Assembly (NCBI GenBank): GCA_038227995.1
Contig: JBBRPP010000003.1
Location: 186,001-250,000 of the forward strand
From: WLMZ01 sp038227995
GTDB taxonomy: Bacteria; Actinomycetota; Acidimicrobiia; Acidimicrobiales; Ilumatobacteraceae
Length of the DNA stretch: 64,000 nucleotides
Direction of reading: 5' to 3'
The notes below the pieces were generated by a model. That model did not search any database, was not told the DNA's origin, and saw only the letters and a program-made list of their open reading frames with translations. Within the stretch, counting starts at the first letter, position 1, and every line of letters begins with the position of its first letter. Positions 1 to 8,406 of this stretch are shown in pieces. The position numbers and the translations under genes were made by a program.

Positions 1-875
1 TGCGAGATCGGATCACCGAATCGAGGCAGCATCGTCACCATGTCGAACGGCGTACCGTAGATGCCGAAGATCACGGGCGCCCCTGGTTGATGCAGCTGTG
101 TCAGCGCCAACCCGATCAGGTTTTCGGCCAGACCCTGGCTCAGAGAACCGAGCACGGCGATCGGGCCGGTCAGTCCGAGCAGTTGGAACGACGTCACGAT
201 CGTTGCCTGATGGCTGGTCGCTGACGCCCACATCACCTCGAGCAGGCGGTGGGTGAACGTCAGCGGCGGGATCGAGTTGGCGAGATGAATCAGACGACAG
301 TCCGTCGGGCCACCTGTCGCGAAGCAACCGCTGACAAGCGCGACGACGTCGAGAACGGCCTGAGCATCCGACGTCGGGCCCATGAACGGCTTGTTGGACA
401 ATGCGAGGTGCGTACGCGCCATCTCGAGGTAGCGCTCAGGTTCCGGGACATCGTCGGGTACGCACAACAGGTGGCCGGTGTTGCCGATGGCTGGTGCTGC
501 GTCGGCCATCACGACGAGCTCTCGGTAGTCGGCCATCGTCGCGCTGCGACGATGGCCGTCGTCGTCACGAACGTTCGGCGGACCGTAGACCGGCACAAAG
601 ACTGGCGGATGCTCGGCGCCGATTCCGACAGACAGCGCTGGATCTTGCGCATGCTGCACGAAGCTGCGCGGCGCCGACGAGACGATTTCGCGCAGTTGAT
701 CGACTCGCCCTCTGACCCGGCCGTTGTCGAACGGCAGCCCCGCAGCGCGAAGCACCTCGACCGTCCGATCGTCGTCCACGATCGCGATTCCCGACCGGGT
801 GAGGATCGTGTCCGCGTTGGCGACAACGATGTCGATCGCAGCGTCGGGAAGACGAAGCTGTGGCGTCAGCACCAC
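1..875 (-). CDS. MttB-family (trimethylamine methyltransferase-like) protein, 3' part cut by window
   Basis: Reading the minus strand from GTG at 873-875 gives about 291 residues without a stop, running off the left edge. The sequence resembles the MttB/COG5598 family: an N-terminal NADTILTRSGIAIVDD stretch, then NKPFMGPTSD, and ALTQLHQPGAPVIFG near the cut. Family members transfer methyl groups from quaternary or tertiary amines to a corrinoid protein. The archaeal enzymes carry pyrrolysine, while most bacterial homologues lack it; the region where that residue would fall lies outside this window. The start is 17 bases downstream of the rluD stop, so it is probably the last gene of the lspA-rluD unit. 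GTG at 870-872 is an alternative start. Substrate is unknown. Confidence 0.75.
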   Translation of the reverse strand, partial: MVLTPQLRLPDAAIDIVVANADTILTRSGIAIVDDDRTVEVLRAAGLPFDNGRVRGRVDQLREIVSSAPRSFVQHAQDPALSVGIGAEHPPVFVPVYGPPNVRDDDGHRRSATMADYRELVVMADAAPAIGNTGHLLCVPDDVPEPERYLEMARTHLALSNKPFMGPTSDAQAVLDVVALVSGCFATGGPTDCRLIHLANSIPPLTFTHRLLEVMWASATSHQATIVTSFQLLGLTGPIAVLGSLSQGLAENLIGLALTQLHQPGAPVIFGIYGTPFDMVTMLPRFGDPIS

Positions 876-891
876 GTTCCGCCGGGAGGTG

Positions 892-1806
892 TCAGCTCAG
901 ACCGGCCAACACCGCAGTGAGGTCGGCGGGCAAGGGCGCGGTGAACGTCATCTCGACACCGCTCACGGGATGGCGAAAGGCGAGCTCGGCTGCGTGAAGG
1001 AACGGCCGCGCCGACGACACGCCGGGGCGGATGCCGCCGTACGCACCGTCGCCGACCACGGGATGTCCTGCCGCCGCAAGGTGGACGCGGATCTGGTGCG
1101 TGCGGCCGGTTTCGAGGTGACACTCGAGTTCGGCGACGGTTGCCGGCTCGCTGTAGTTCGTCAGCGTGCGGTACCGCGTTCGAGCCGGCTTGCCATCGAT
1201 GACGACCGCCATCCGCAGCGGATCGCGATGGTCGCGTCCGATCGGGGCGTCGATCAGGCCGTTGGGAGACTCGAGATGTCCCCAGACCAAGGCGCGATAG
1301 GCGCGAGTGACGCGCCGCGACGACAACGCGGCCACCAACGTGTCGTACGCGCGTTGGCTGCGAGCGACGACCATCACACCGCTCGTTCCGACATCGAGAC
1401 GATGGACGATGCCTGGTCGCATCGGGTCGCCGACCTCGGCCACCTCGGGATGTCGGGCCAGGATCGCGTTCACGAGTGTTCCGTCCGGGTGCCCGTGACC
1501 CGGATGGACCACGAGCCCTGCCGGCTTGTCGACAACGATCACGTCGTCGTCCTCGAAGACGATCGGCAGATCGATCGTCGCGTCTCCCGTCGGCATCAGC
1601 CGTTGCGGCAGACGCTCGGGGTCGATCTCGACGATTTGTCCGACGGCGACGCGGACCTTGCCGCTCAGGGCCGGCGCGCCGTCGATCGTGGCACCGCCCT
1701 CGAGGACGAGCGCCGCAGCGTCGGCGCGGCTCGCGTCGGTCAACAACGCGACGATACGGTCGAGTCGTTCCCCCGCGAGTGCGGCCGGGATCTCTTCGCG
1801 GATCAT
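892..1806 (-). CDS. rluD: RluD/RluA-type 23S rRNA pseudouridine synthase
   Basis: Protein of 304 residues. An S4-like RNA-binding region fills the first 70 residues (MIREEIPAALAGERLDRIV). The catalytic core follows, with the motif HRLDVGTSGVMVVA, which contains the catalytic aspartate, and GRTHQIRVHLAAAGHPVVGD near residue 240. The enzyme isomerises uridines in RNA; RluD itself modifies helix 69 of 23S rRNA. The exact target here is inferred from family resemblance only. ATG at 1804-1806 overlaps the lspA stop as ATGA, which fixes the start and implies coupled translation. An lspA-rluD pair is common in bacteria. Confidence 0.9.
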   Translation of the reverse strand: MIREEIPAALAGERLDRIVALLTDASRADAAALVLEGGATIDGAPALSGKVRVAVGQIVEIDPERLPQRLMPTGDATIDLPIVFEDDDVIVVDKPAGLVVHPGHGHPDGTLVNAILARHPEVAEVGDPMRPGIVHRLDVGTSGVMVVARSQRAYDTLVAALSSRRVTRAYRALVWGHLESPNGLIDAPIGRDHRDPLRMAVVIDGKPARTRYRTLTNYSEPATVAELECHLETGRTHQIRVHLAAAGHPVVGDGAYGGIRPGVSSARPFLHAAELAFRHPVSGVEMTFTAPLPADLTAVLAGLS

Positions 1807-2441
1807 GAGCGCCGCGAGGACGACTCGAACACAGCCGTCAGGACGAGCAGGACTCCACCGATCGTCACGCCCATGTCGGCGACGTTCCAGATCGGCCACC
1901 AGCGGACATCGATGAAGTCGATCACGTGGCCGCGCAGCCAACCGTCTCCACGGAAGACGCGGTCGGCGAGGTTGCCGAGGGCGCCTCCGACAACCAATCC
2001 GACGGCTACTGCAGAAGCGCCGCGGCCGCTGCGCCGCAACGAGAGCAACATCACGATCACGACGATGAATGCGATCGCGCCGATGTATGGACCGATGCCT
2101 TGCCCGCGCGAAAACGCCATGCCGCTGTTGAAGGTCAGGTTCCACTGCAGCGTCCAGATGACGTGCCTGGGACGACCGTCGGACAGCGCGTTCAGCGCCC
2201 AGTGTTTGCTGATCTGATCGAGCGCGAGCACGACGAGCGCGATCGAACTGCTGAAGAGCAGGCCCGACTTGCGAACAGCAAGCACGTCGTCTGAAGCGTC
2301 GTCGGCAGACCGGGTCGGTGATGATTCGTCGCTATCAGCATCGGTCTCGATGTCCGCAGTGTCGGCTGCGGTGTCGGTCGGCTCGACATCGATGACGTGT
2401 TCGGCTGTCTGGCCCGCCTCGGTGTCGTCCGTCTCGGTCAT
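1803..2441 (-). CDS. lspA: lipoprotein signal peptidase (signal peptidase II)
   Basis: Protein of 212 residues. Membrane aspartyl protease that removes the signal peptide from lipidated prolipoproteins. Visible family motifs are DQISKHWA, NLTFNSGMAFS, GNLADRVFRG (first catalytic Asp) and WNVADMGVTIGG (second catalytic Asp), within four membrane segments. Family members are usually about 160 residues; this one has an extra acidic, Thr/Asp-rich N-terminal tail of roughly 60 residues. ATG 2439-2441 overlaps the preceding stop (ATGA), favouring this start over the in-frame ATG at 2489. Substrates in this window include the putative lipoproteins at 36483, 47549 and 62220. Confidence 0.93.
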   Translation of the reverse strand: MTETDDTEAGQTAEHVIDVEPTDTAADTADIETDADSDESSPTRSADDASDDVLAVRKSGLLFSSSIALVVLALDQISKHWALNALSDGRPRHVIWTLQWNLTFNSGMAFSRGQGIGPYIGAIAFIVVIVMLLSLRRSGRGASAVAVGLVVGGALGNLADRVFRGDGWLRGHVIDFIDVRWWPIWNVADMGVTIGGVLLVLTAVFESSSRRS

Positions 2442-3292
2442 CGGCGTCCGATCCCGCCGACCTTCTCCTCGGTCAACTCGGTTGCCCACGGAATCGCTTC
2501 GAGCCGTTCACGAGGGATGGGCCGGAGTGAGACCACGCTGTAACCGTACGTGCCGTTCTTCAGACGGGCAATGGCACCGTCGATCTCCTCGATGTCCTGG
2601 CGAGCTCGCGCCGAAAGGAAGAGATCGCGCTCGCGCTCGACCACCATCGTGTCACCCTCGCCCGACTCGTCGTCGAACTGGACATCGCCCATCTCGTCGT
2701 CGATCAGCGAGTTGGCTTCGTCCTCCAGGCGCACGGCCTGACCCGTGAGTGAGATCCGAGCCTCGATCAACAGCGCATGTTGGGCGGTGATGAACTTGGC
2801 GTCGAAGTCCTTGGTGTACTTGAGGCCATCCTTGGTCTCGCCCTTGACCACGACCGGTGTCGGCGGAGGCGGAGCGACCGCTGGTGCCTTCTTGGCCGGA
2901 GCCTTGCGAACCGGAGCGGCAGGGACGACAGCAGCAGGGACGGGCGCGGGGGCCGGGGCGACAGGCTTGGCTGCCGGAGCAGCCGCCTTCTTGACGGGAG
3001 TCGAATTCGTGGTGTTGGGCACGGGTGCTTTCTTGGCTGCAGCCGTCGATGCGGCGCCGGTCTGCTTCGCCGATGAGGTCGTCGCAGGGGCTTTCTTGGC
3101 GGCAGCGGGTTGGGGGGAGGCTGTCTTGGAGACTGTGGGCTGACGGGCGGGGGTCGTCTTGGCGGGTGGTGCTGGCGGGGCGGGGGTCTTCGCCGTCGCT
3201 CGTGGTGTCGCAGCGGCCTTCGGCGCAGCTGACGATGCCGCCTTCTTCACCGGCGCCGCCTTCTTCGCCGGCGTCTCAACCTTCTTGGCCAT
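2438..3292 (-). CDS. DksA/TraR-like protein lacking zinc-finger cysteines, with Ala/Lys/Pro tail
   Basis: Protein of 284 residues. The first about 150 residues are low-complexity Ala/Lys/Pro repeats (many KKA and KKAP units), resembling histone-H1-like tails. The rest resembles the DksA/TraR fold: a coiled-coil hairpin (roughly 165-240) and a C-terminal GTYG...PIPRERLEAIPWA segment (247-270). In the family this segment is a C4 zinc finger (GTYGxCxxCGxxIPxxRLxAxPxAxxCxxC). Here all four cysteines are replaced. A good Shine-Dalgarno (GGGAGG, 5 bases before ATG) supports the start. It sits between divIVA and lspA and overlaps lspA by 4 bases. Function is unknown; RNA polymerase or nucleoid binding is speculative. 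Confidence 0.82.
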   Translation of the reverse strand: MAKKVETPAKKAAPVKKAASSAAPKAAATPRATAKTPAPPAPPAKTTPARQPTVSKTASPQPAAAKKAPATTSSAKQTGAASTAAAKKAPVPNTTNSTPVKKAAAPAAKPVAPAPAPVPAAVVPAAPVRKAPAKKAPAVAPPPPTPVVVKGETKDGLKYTKDFDAKFITAQHALLIEARISLTGQAVRLEDEANSLIDDEMGDVQFDDESGEGDTMVVERERDLFLSARARQDIEEIDGAIARLKNGTYGYSVVSLRPIPRERLEAIPWATELTEEKVGGIGRR

Positions 3293-3387
3293 GAGGACCT
3301 CCCGATGGATCGAACGGGCGGATCGTAGGCCCTCGCTCGGCCATCACCAACGAATTTCCCGACTTTGCTGGAAAGAATGCGCAGCGA

Positions 3388-4488
3388 TCAGTTGGGCTGA
3401 TCGCCCTGCATGGTGAGATCGTCATTGGGGATCTGCTGGACTCTCGGAACCTCGGCCGTGATGTCGTCGAACAGAAACTGATTGGTGATGCCGCTCGGAG
3501 GCGTGGCATCGAAGGTCTCATCCGGCTTCATCGAATCAGTCGAGGATGCAAGCCAGATCGGATCGAGGTCGGCCGTCGCGGCGGGCATCACGTCAGAGAC
3601 GACCGGAGCCGGGGTCGGCGCGGGGGCCGCGGCCGGGGCCAAATCGATGTTGTCATAGCCCGATGTGTCGACGCGCGGCATGGCTTCGGTTTCGTCGAGG
3701 TGAGGTTCGGATGCCACGTCCACCGCTGCGGCCGCCGACATCGGCGCCGGATCTGGCATCGCCTCGTACGTGCTCGCCACGCTTGCGGCTGGCGGAGCCG
3801 GCGCGACCAATGCGGCTGTGTCCGCGTCGCCGACCGCCGACATGAGCGGACGGCGGATGTCGCCGAGACCGCCCGGCACCTTGTCGACCAGTTCGGTGAT
3901 CGACGTCGCGACGTCGCGCAGACGGTCGCGGTGCGTCACCACGTGCTGCTCGAGGTGCTCGACGTCGCTGAGCAGGAACTCGCGGCGAGCGAGCAGCGAC
4001 TGGACCTCGCTCTCGATCTGGACGCGCTGGCCTTCGCCGGCACGCCGCGCCTCAGAGCGGCCTTCGTCGACGAGCCGATTGGCCATCTCCTGAGCACCGG
4101 CGACAATGGTGCGCGCCTCGGCATTCGCCGCTTCGGTCGCTCGACGCGCCTGCTCGTTGGCGTCAGCGATCGTCGCGTCTGCGGTGCGCTGAGCGAGCAG
4201 CAACGTTCGGCTGATGGTCTCGGAGTCGTCCGAACTCGTCGACATCGGTGCCGGTGCGGGCTGGGCCACCTGCACGGGCTGAGCCACCTGCTGCGGCGCT
4301 TGCGCCGCGATCTCTTGCAGGCGCACGACTGCAGCACGCGCACGTGCTTCCATTGCGGCCGCCTGGTTCTGCGTCATCTCGATCGAGCTGGCGAGCTGCG
4401 TGAGATACGCCCTCACCTCGTCTGGGTCGTAACCCTTCTTGACGATCTTGAACGTGGTACTCGAAACGGACTGCGGACTCAATTCCAT
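3388..4488 (-). CDS. divIVA: DivIVA/Wag31-like polar growth or division protein
   Basis: Protein of 366 residues. The N-terminus (LSPQSVSSTTFKIVKKGYD followed by PDEVRAYL) matches the DivIVA membrane-binding lead-in, followed by a short coiled coil to about residue 60. A second long coiled coil of Ala/Glu/Arg-rich sequence covers about 105-215. The C-terminal 150 residues are Pro/Ala/Asp-rich and disordered. In Actinobacteria DivIVA organises polar peptidoglycan synthesis and chromosome anchoring. The gene has its own leaderless-type promoter (TAGTCT 6 bases before ATG), so it is transcribed separately from sepF although lying next to it. Confidence 0.85.
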   Translation of the reverse strand: MELSPQSVSSTTFKIVKKGYDPDEVRAYLTQLASSIEMTQNQAAAMEARARAAVVRLQEIAAQAPQQVAQPVQVAQPAPAPMSTSSDDSETISRTLLLAQRTADATIADANEQARRATEAANAEARTIVAGAQEMANRLVDEGRSEARRAGEGQRVQIESEVQSLLARREFLLSDVEHLEQHVVTHRDRLRDVATSITELVDKVPGGLGDIRRPLMSAVGDADTAALVAPAPPAASVASTYEAMPDPAPMSAAAAVDVASEPHLDETEAMPRVDTSGYDNIDLAPAAAPAPTPAPVVSDVMPAATADLDPIWLASSTDSMKPDETFDATPPSGITNQFLFDDITAEVPRVQQIPNDDLTMQGDQPN

Positions 4489-4494
4489 CCGACG

Positions 4495-4500
4495 AGACTA
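4495..4500 (-). promoter_or_regulatory. -10 box, leaderless promoter of divIVA
   Basis: On the minus strand TAGTCT is followed by CGTCGG and then the ATG of the DivIVA gene. A transcript starting 6-7 bases after the hexamer would begin at the start codon. No Shine-Dalgarno is visible. Confidence 0.6.
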
Positions 4501-4555
4501 CGCCGGTCGCGCAGCCGTGAACAGGGCATGCGCGCAGCAACGTGCGCTCACAGAT

Positions 4556-5134
4556 TCAGTTGTCGTACGAGTTGGTCTGACGTGGCAAGGGCTTGAGCAG
4601 ATACACGCCGCTCGCGACTTTTTCCATGCTGCCATTGAGGCCGTAGCAGAGGCCGCTCGCGAAGTCGATCAAGCGCCGCGTGACATCGCGCTCGGTGTTC
4701 TCGAGGTTCATGATGACCGGCAGGCCTTCCTTGAACCGATCGGCGATCTCCTGAGCTTGATCGAAACGTCGCGGCTTCACCGTTGCCGGCTCACCCGGCG
4801 CGATGGGCAGCGTGCGCACGTTCGGCGGCGGTGCGGGCTTGGGGTTGGTGGGACGTGGATGCACGGAGGAATCGTCGGTGGGCAACTGCGGTCGGCGTGG
4901 CGCAACGGATTCGGAGTCACGCAACGGGAAGCTCGGCCGCGCCGGCTGGGTGCGAACCATCTCCTCTTCGGGCTCCATGTAGGACCCACGGCTCGATCGC
5001 TGGACGGGCTCTGGGTCGCGCGGTGCACGCTGGGCGCGCATCGGACGTTCCGGCTCGGGCGGCATGTCGTAATCGTCGTAGGCATCATCAGGACCAAGAC
5101 CCAGAAAGTCCATTGCCTTCTTCATGATTGACAT
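4556..5134 (-). CDS. sepF: SepF cell division protein
   Basis: Protein of 192 residues. The N-terminal MSIMKKAMDFLGL is the amphipathic membrane anchor. A disordered, Pro/Arg-rich linker (about 20-105) precedes the SepF core (about 108-185, with RRFDQAQEIADRFKEGLPVI and MNLENTERDVTRRLIDFASG). SepF polymerises and anchors FtsZ to the membrane, replacing FtsA, which is absent from this cluster. A strong AGGAGG site about 8 bases upstream of ATG supports the start. It follows yggS by 23 bases, so it is probably the last gene of the ftsZ-yggS-sepF unit. Confidence 0.93.
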   Translation of the reverse strand: MSIMKKAMDFLGLGPDDAYDDYDMPPEPERPMRAQRAPRDPEPVQRSSRGSYMEPEEEMVRTQPARPSFPLRDSESVAPRRPQLPTDDSSVHPRPTNPKPAPPPNVRTLPIAPGEPATVKPRRFDQAQEIADRFKEGLPVIMNLENTERDVTRRLIDFASGLCYGLNGSMEKVASGVYLLKPLPRQTNSYDN

Positions 5135-5157
5135 CCAGTAACCCTCCTGCTGAGAGG

Positions 5158-5856
5158 CTATCCGATCTGAGTGCGCCGATGGGGACGCGCGCCGAACAGC
5201 GCACTCCCGATGCGCACATGAGTGGCGCCGTGTTCGATCGCGATGTCCATGTCGGCGGTCATCCCCATCGACCGTCCAGCGACACCGAGCGTCTCCGCCA
5301 GGTGATCGAGCAACGCAAATGCGGCGTGCGTCTCGGCCGGCTCACCCGACGTCGGTCCAACGGTCATCAGACCCTCGACACAGAGCCCGAGTCGGCGGCA
5401 GTGCGCCACCACACTGTCGGTGTCGCTGACGGCACAGCCGCCTTTGTCCGCCTCCTCGGTCGTGTTGACCTGAACGAAGACTGTCGCTTGCGGCGCCCGC
5501 CGCGCGATCTCATCGGCGAGGTTCGTGCGGTCGACGCTCTGCCACACGTCGACGATCGACGCGACCGTGCGCACCTTGTTGGTCTGCAACTGGCCGATGA
5601 AGTGCACCTGGGGGCGGGGCAACGACACCTCGACCAATGGCCATTTGTCGCGCAGTTCCTGGGCATAGTTCTCGCCGATCATCGTGCAGCCGGCCGCGAC
5701 GGCCGCATCGACCGCTGCGGCACCGAACCCCTTGGTGACCGCGACGAGCTCGATCGTGCGACCAGCGCCGAGCTCACGGATGCGCGACCGCACGCGGTCG
5801 ACCGCATCGGCCACCGCGGACGGATCGACGTCAGACACGTCGTTGGTCCATTTCAC
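5158..5856 (-). CDS. yggS: YggS/PLPBP pyridoxal-phosphate homeostasis protein
   Basis: Protein of 232 residues. A non-catalytic PLP carrier of the alanine-racemase-like TIM-barrel fold. The PLP-binding lysine lies in ELVAVTKGFG (about residue 45). HFIGQLQTNK, GLMTVGP and SMGMTADMDIAIEHGATHVR are family signatures near the expected positions. It balances free vitamin B6 and amino-acid pools. Position between ftsZ and sepF is the standard arrangement in Gram-positive bacteria. The pgeF (yfiH) gene that often precedes it is missing: only 43 bases separate the ftsZ stop from this ATG. Confidence 0.93.
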   Translation of the reverse strand: MKWTNDVSDVDPSAVADAVDRVRSRIRELGAGRTIELVAVTKGFGAAAVDAAVAAGCTMIGENYAQELRDKWPLVEVSLPRPQVHFIGQLQTNKVRTVASIVDVWQSVDRTNLADEIARRAPQATVFVQVNTTEEADKGGCAVSDTDSVVAHCRRLGLCVEGLMTVGPTSGEPAETHAAFALLDHLAETLGVAGRSMGMTADMDIAIEHGATHVRIGSALFGARPHRRTQIG

Positions 5857-5899
5857 TGATCTCGACTCCGGCGCCCATCGGGGCGACCTGCACAGCGAG

Positions 5900-6994
5900 C
5901 TACTTCAAGAAGGACGGCACGTCGAAATCGTCGTCATCGTCGAGCGGATCGGGCGCATCAGTGGCGAACAGATCTTTGATCGTGGAGGGCGACTTCGGCG
6001 GATCTGCGGGCCTGGGGCTCTGCTTGGTCGCGGTCGGTGGCGAGTCCCAGCGGTCGAAGCCGGCAGCGATCACGGTGACCTTGATCTCGTCACCCATCTC
6101 GTCGTCGATGACGGTACCGAAGATGATGTTGGCGTCCTGGTGAGCGACGCCGTGAATGATCTCGGCAGCGGCGTTCATCTCGAACAGGCCCATGCTCGAC
6201 GGGCCCGTGATGTTGAGCAGGATGCCGCGCGCACCATCGATCGCTGCTTCGAGCAGGGGGCTGCTGATGGCAGCCTTGGCGGCGGTGACCGAACGGTTCT
6301 CGCCACTGGCCTGGCCGATGCCCATCAACGCCGAGCCGGCGTTCGACAACACCATTCGAACGTCGGCGAAGTCGGTGTTGATCAAGCCCGGCGTGGTGAT
6401 GAGGTTGGTGATGCCGGAGACGCCTTGCAGCAGCACTTCGTCGGCCATCTTGAACGCGTTGAGCACGCTGGTCTTCTCGTTGGCAACGGTGAGCAAGCGA
6501 TCGTTGGGGATGACGATCAGTGTGTCGACCTTCTCCTTGAGCTTGGTGACACCGACATCGGCCTGCACCGAGCGCCGGCGACCTTCGAACGCGAACGGCC
6601 GGGTGACCACGCCGATCGTGAGTGCGCCCATCTTCTTGGCGATCTCGGCGATGACAGGCGCGGCGCCTGTACCGGTGCCACCGCCCTCACCAGCGGTGAT
6701 GAACACCATGTCGGCGCCCTTGATCATCTCTTCGATCTCGTCGGCATGAGATTCGCCCGCGGCGCGGCCGACCTCGGGATCACTGCCCGCTCCGAGTCCA
6801 CGTGTCAGCTCGCGGCCGATGTCGAGCTTCACGTCGGCATCGCTCATCAGCAGCGCTTGCGCGTCGGTGTTGACGGCGATGAACTCGACGCCCTTCAAGC
6901 CGGCATCGATCATCCGGTTGACGGCGTTCACGCCGCCCCCGCCAACGCCAATGACCTTGATCATCGCGAGATAATTTTGTGGTGCTCCTGCCAT
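5900..6994 (-). CDS. ftsZ: cell division GTPase FtsZ
   Basis: Protein of 364 residues. Tubulin-like GTPase that builds the Z-ring. The nucleotide-binding glycine loop GEGGGTGTGAAPVIA lies at about residues 103-117, the N-terminal IKVIGVGGGGVNAVNRM marks the Rossmann start, and NTDFADVRMVLSNAGSALM contains the catalytic T7 loop. The short C-terminal linker ends in the conserved tail DFDVPSFLK, which binds SepF and other tethers. GGAGG lies about 8 bases before ATG. Upstream is a 113-base gap after ftsQ containing a perfect hairpin, so ftsZ may have extra promoter or processing control. Confidence 0.98.
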   Translation of the reverse strand: MAGAPQNYLAMIKVIGVGGGGVNAVNRMIDAGLKGVEFIAVNTDAQALLMSDADVKLDIGRELTRGLGAGSDPEVGRAAGESHADEIEEMIKGADMVFITAGEGGGTGTGAAPVIAEIAKKMGALTIGVVTRPFAFEGRRRSVQADVGVTKLKEKVDTLIVIPNDRLLTVANEKTSVLNAFKMADEVLLQGVSGITNLITTPGLINTDFADVRMVLSNAGSALMGIGQASGENRSVTAAKAAISSPLLEAAIDGARGILLNITGPSSMGLFEMNAAAEIIHGVAHQDANIIFGTVIDDEMGDEIKVTVIAAGFDRWDSPPTATKQSPRPADPPKSPSTIKDLFATDAPDPLDDDDDFDVPSFLK

Positions 6995-7030
6995 CAGGAA
7001 ACCTCCGGCCTCTGTTCAAACATGTGACGT

Positions 7031-7048
7031 AGCAGGCTAGAGCCTGCT
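7031..7048 (-). promoter_or_regulatory. perfect inverted repeat in the ftsZ leader
   Basis: AGCAGGC-TAGA-GCCTGCT: 7-base arms around a 4-base loop, in the gap between the ftsQ stop and ftsZ ATG, about 37 bases upstream of the ATG. No U-run follows on the minus strand, so it is not a classical terminator. It may be an operator or an RNA processing or stabilising hairpin of the ftsZ message. Confidence 0.5.
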
Positions 7049-7107
7049 CCGAGCTTCTGTGGACAATCCTGCCACGTCAGACGACCAAAGATGGGGAGGG
7101 TACGACC

Positions 7108-8406
7108 TCAGCCATTGGACGTCTGCGACGGCACCGAGCTGCAGTCCTTGTGGCTGATCGGATTGGTCGACACGATCAGGGTCTTGCAGTTCTGCGATGT
7201 GGTTCGTTCGAGGTACCCCTCGAGCCGGATCAACTTGTCGAGCAACTCGGTCGGGGCACCGAAGTCGACCACCGTGTCGTCATGGAACACCAACGAGAGC
7301 TCCCCCGTCGTCCCCACCGTGACCGATGCCGTTCTCGAGCGAACCCCGGGCGTCAACGCCTCGACCAACTGCGCCGCGTGAGCAAACGATGCACCGGCAG
7401 ATCCGCCTGCCTCGGCGTTCACCCCGGCGCCGGTCACGAGCATGAACTCGACCGGTCGTCCGCGGAGAACATCGACGACAACACCCTGGTCATCGATGAT
7501 GCGGAAGCGGTTGTCGGAGCCGACATAGGTGGCCAACGGTGTTCGTTCGAGGATCTCGATCGTCGCCGTATGGGGGAAATGAGTGGTCACGCGTGCGGAT
7601 CTCACCCACGGACTGCGCTCGAGCTCGACTTCGATCTTGTGGGTGTCGATGAGCAGTTCGGGATGACCGGCGAGCTGCTTGACCGCCGCATCGAGGTCGG
7701 TTTGGTCGATGCGCGCGGCGCCGCTGATCACGATGTGTTTGGACTGCACGGCGAACAGTGAAGAGCCGAGGACCGCCAGCGCTGCAGTGCCGAACACCAC
7801 GATGACACCGACGATGACAAACCACTTGAGCCGCCGCCGGCTCATCGCGCGTCGCACGGCGATCCGACGCGCGCGAAGTCGCGGATCCATACCTCGGGTC
7901 GAACCGGTGGGGATGCCGCCCGACGATCCCTCGATCTCGTCGTCGCCGATCAGGATCGTGGTGCGCTCGCTGCGGATGGAGGCCTCCGTCGAACGCGGCG
8001 ATGTGCCACGGAGGCGCTCCTCGGCTTCCTCGTCGAGGTACACGGCGTCGGGGAGATCGTCTTGGTCGCCGCCACCGATCCGGATCGTCTTCCTTGCCGC
8101 GGGCTTGTCGTCCGCAACCTCCGCAGTTTTCGGCGTGATGGCTGTGATCGAGTCCGCTTCGTCCGGCGGAAGTGGCAAGGCGGCAACAGGCGCAGTGACG
8201 GATGCGCCATCGATCTGATCCACGGGCTGAGTGACGAGTTCGACCGAGCCGGGCGGCGGCGTCAGGCCGAGCAATTGGTCGATCGAAGGATCGTCCAGTT
8301 CGATTTCAGGAGCGGGCATTGCGTCCTTCGCGAACGCGGCGAGCAGTTCTTCGAGCGCCTTGTCGGGTACATCGCCCTCGCCGAGCGGAAGGCGCGGCGC
8401 GGTCAT
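7108..8406 (-). CDS. ftsQ: FtsQ/DivIB division protein with long cytoplasmic tail
   Basis: Protein of 432 residues, clearly longer than most FtsQ proteins (about 250-310). Residues 1-190 are acidic, Pro/Asp-rich and presumably cytoplasmic, ending in a basic cluster. One membrane segment follows at about 195-217 (WFVIVGVIVVFGTAALAVLG), then a POTRA domain from about 222 (QSKHIVISGAARIDQTDLDA) and the FtsQ beta domain. FtsQ links FtsB/FtsL and FtsWI in the divisome. The start overlaps the murB stop as ATGA. The long N-terminal tail is the unusual part. Confidence 0.92.
   Translation of the reverse strand: MTAPRLPLGEGDVPDKALEELLAAFAKDAMPAPEIELDDPSIDQLLGLTPPPGSVELVTQPVDQIDGASVTAPVAALPLPPDEADSITAITPKTAEVADDKPAARKTIRIGGGDQDDLPDAVYLDEEAEERLRGTSPRSTEASIRSERTTILIGDDEIEGSSGGIPTGSTRGMDPRLRARRIAVRRAMSRRRLKWFVIVGVIVVFGTAALAVLGSSLFAVQSKHIVISGAARIDQTDLDAAVKQLAGHPELLIDTHKIEVELERSPWVRSARVTTHFPHTATIEILERTPLATYVGSDNRFRIIDDQGVVVDVLRGRPVEFMLVTGAGVNAEAGGSAGASFAHAAQLVEALTPGVRSRTASVTVGTTGELSLVFHDDTVVDFGAPTELLDKLIRLEGYLERTTSQNCKTLIVSTNPISHKDCSSVPSQTSNG

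Noticed and set aside
2850..3290. Possible CRISPR-like or repeat array
   Set aside because: The periodic bases come from KKA/AP codons of the Ala/Lys/Pro tail, with no constant repeat and spacer pattern.
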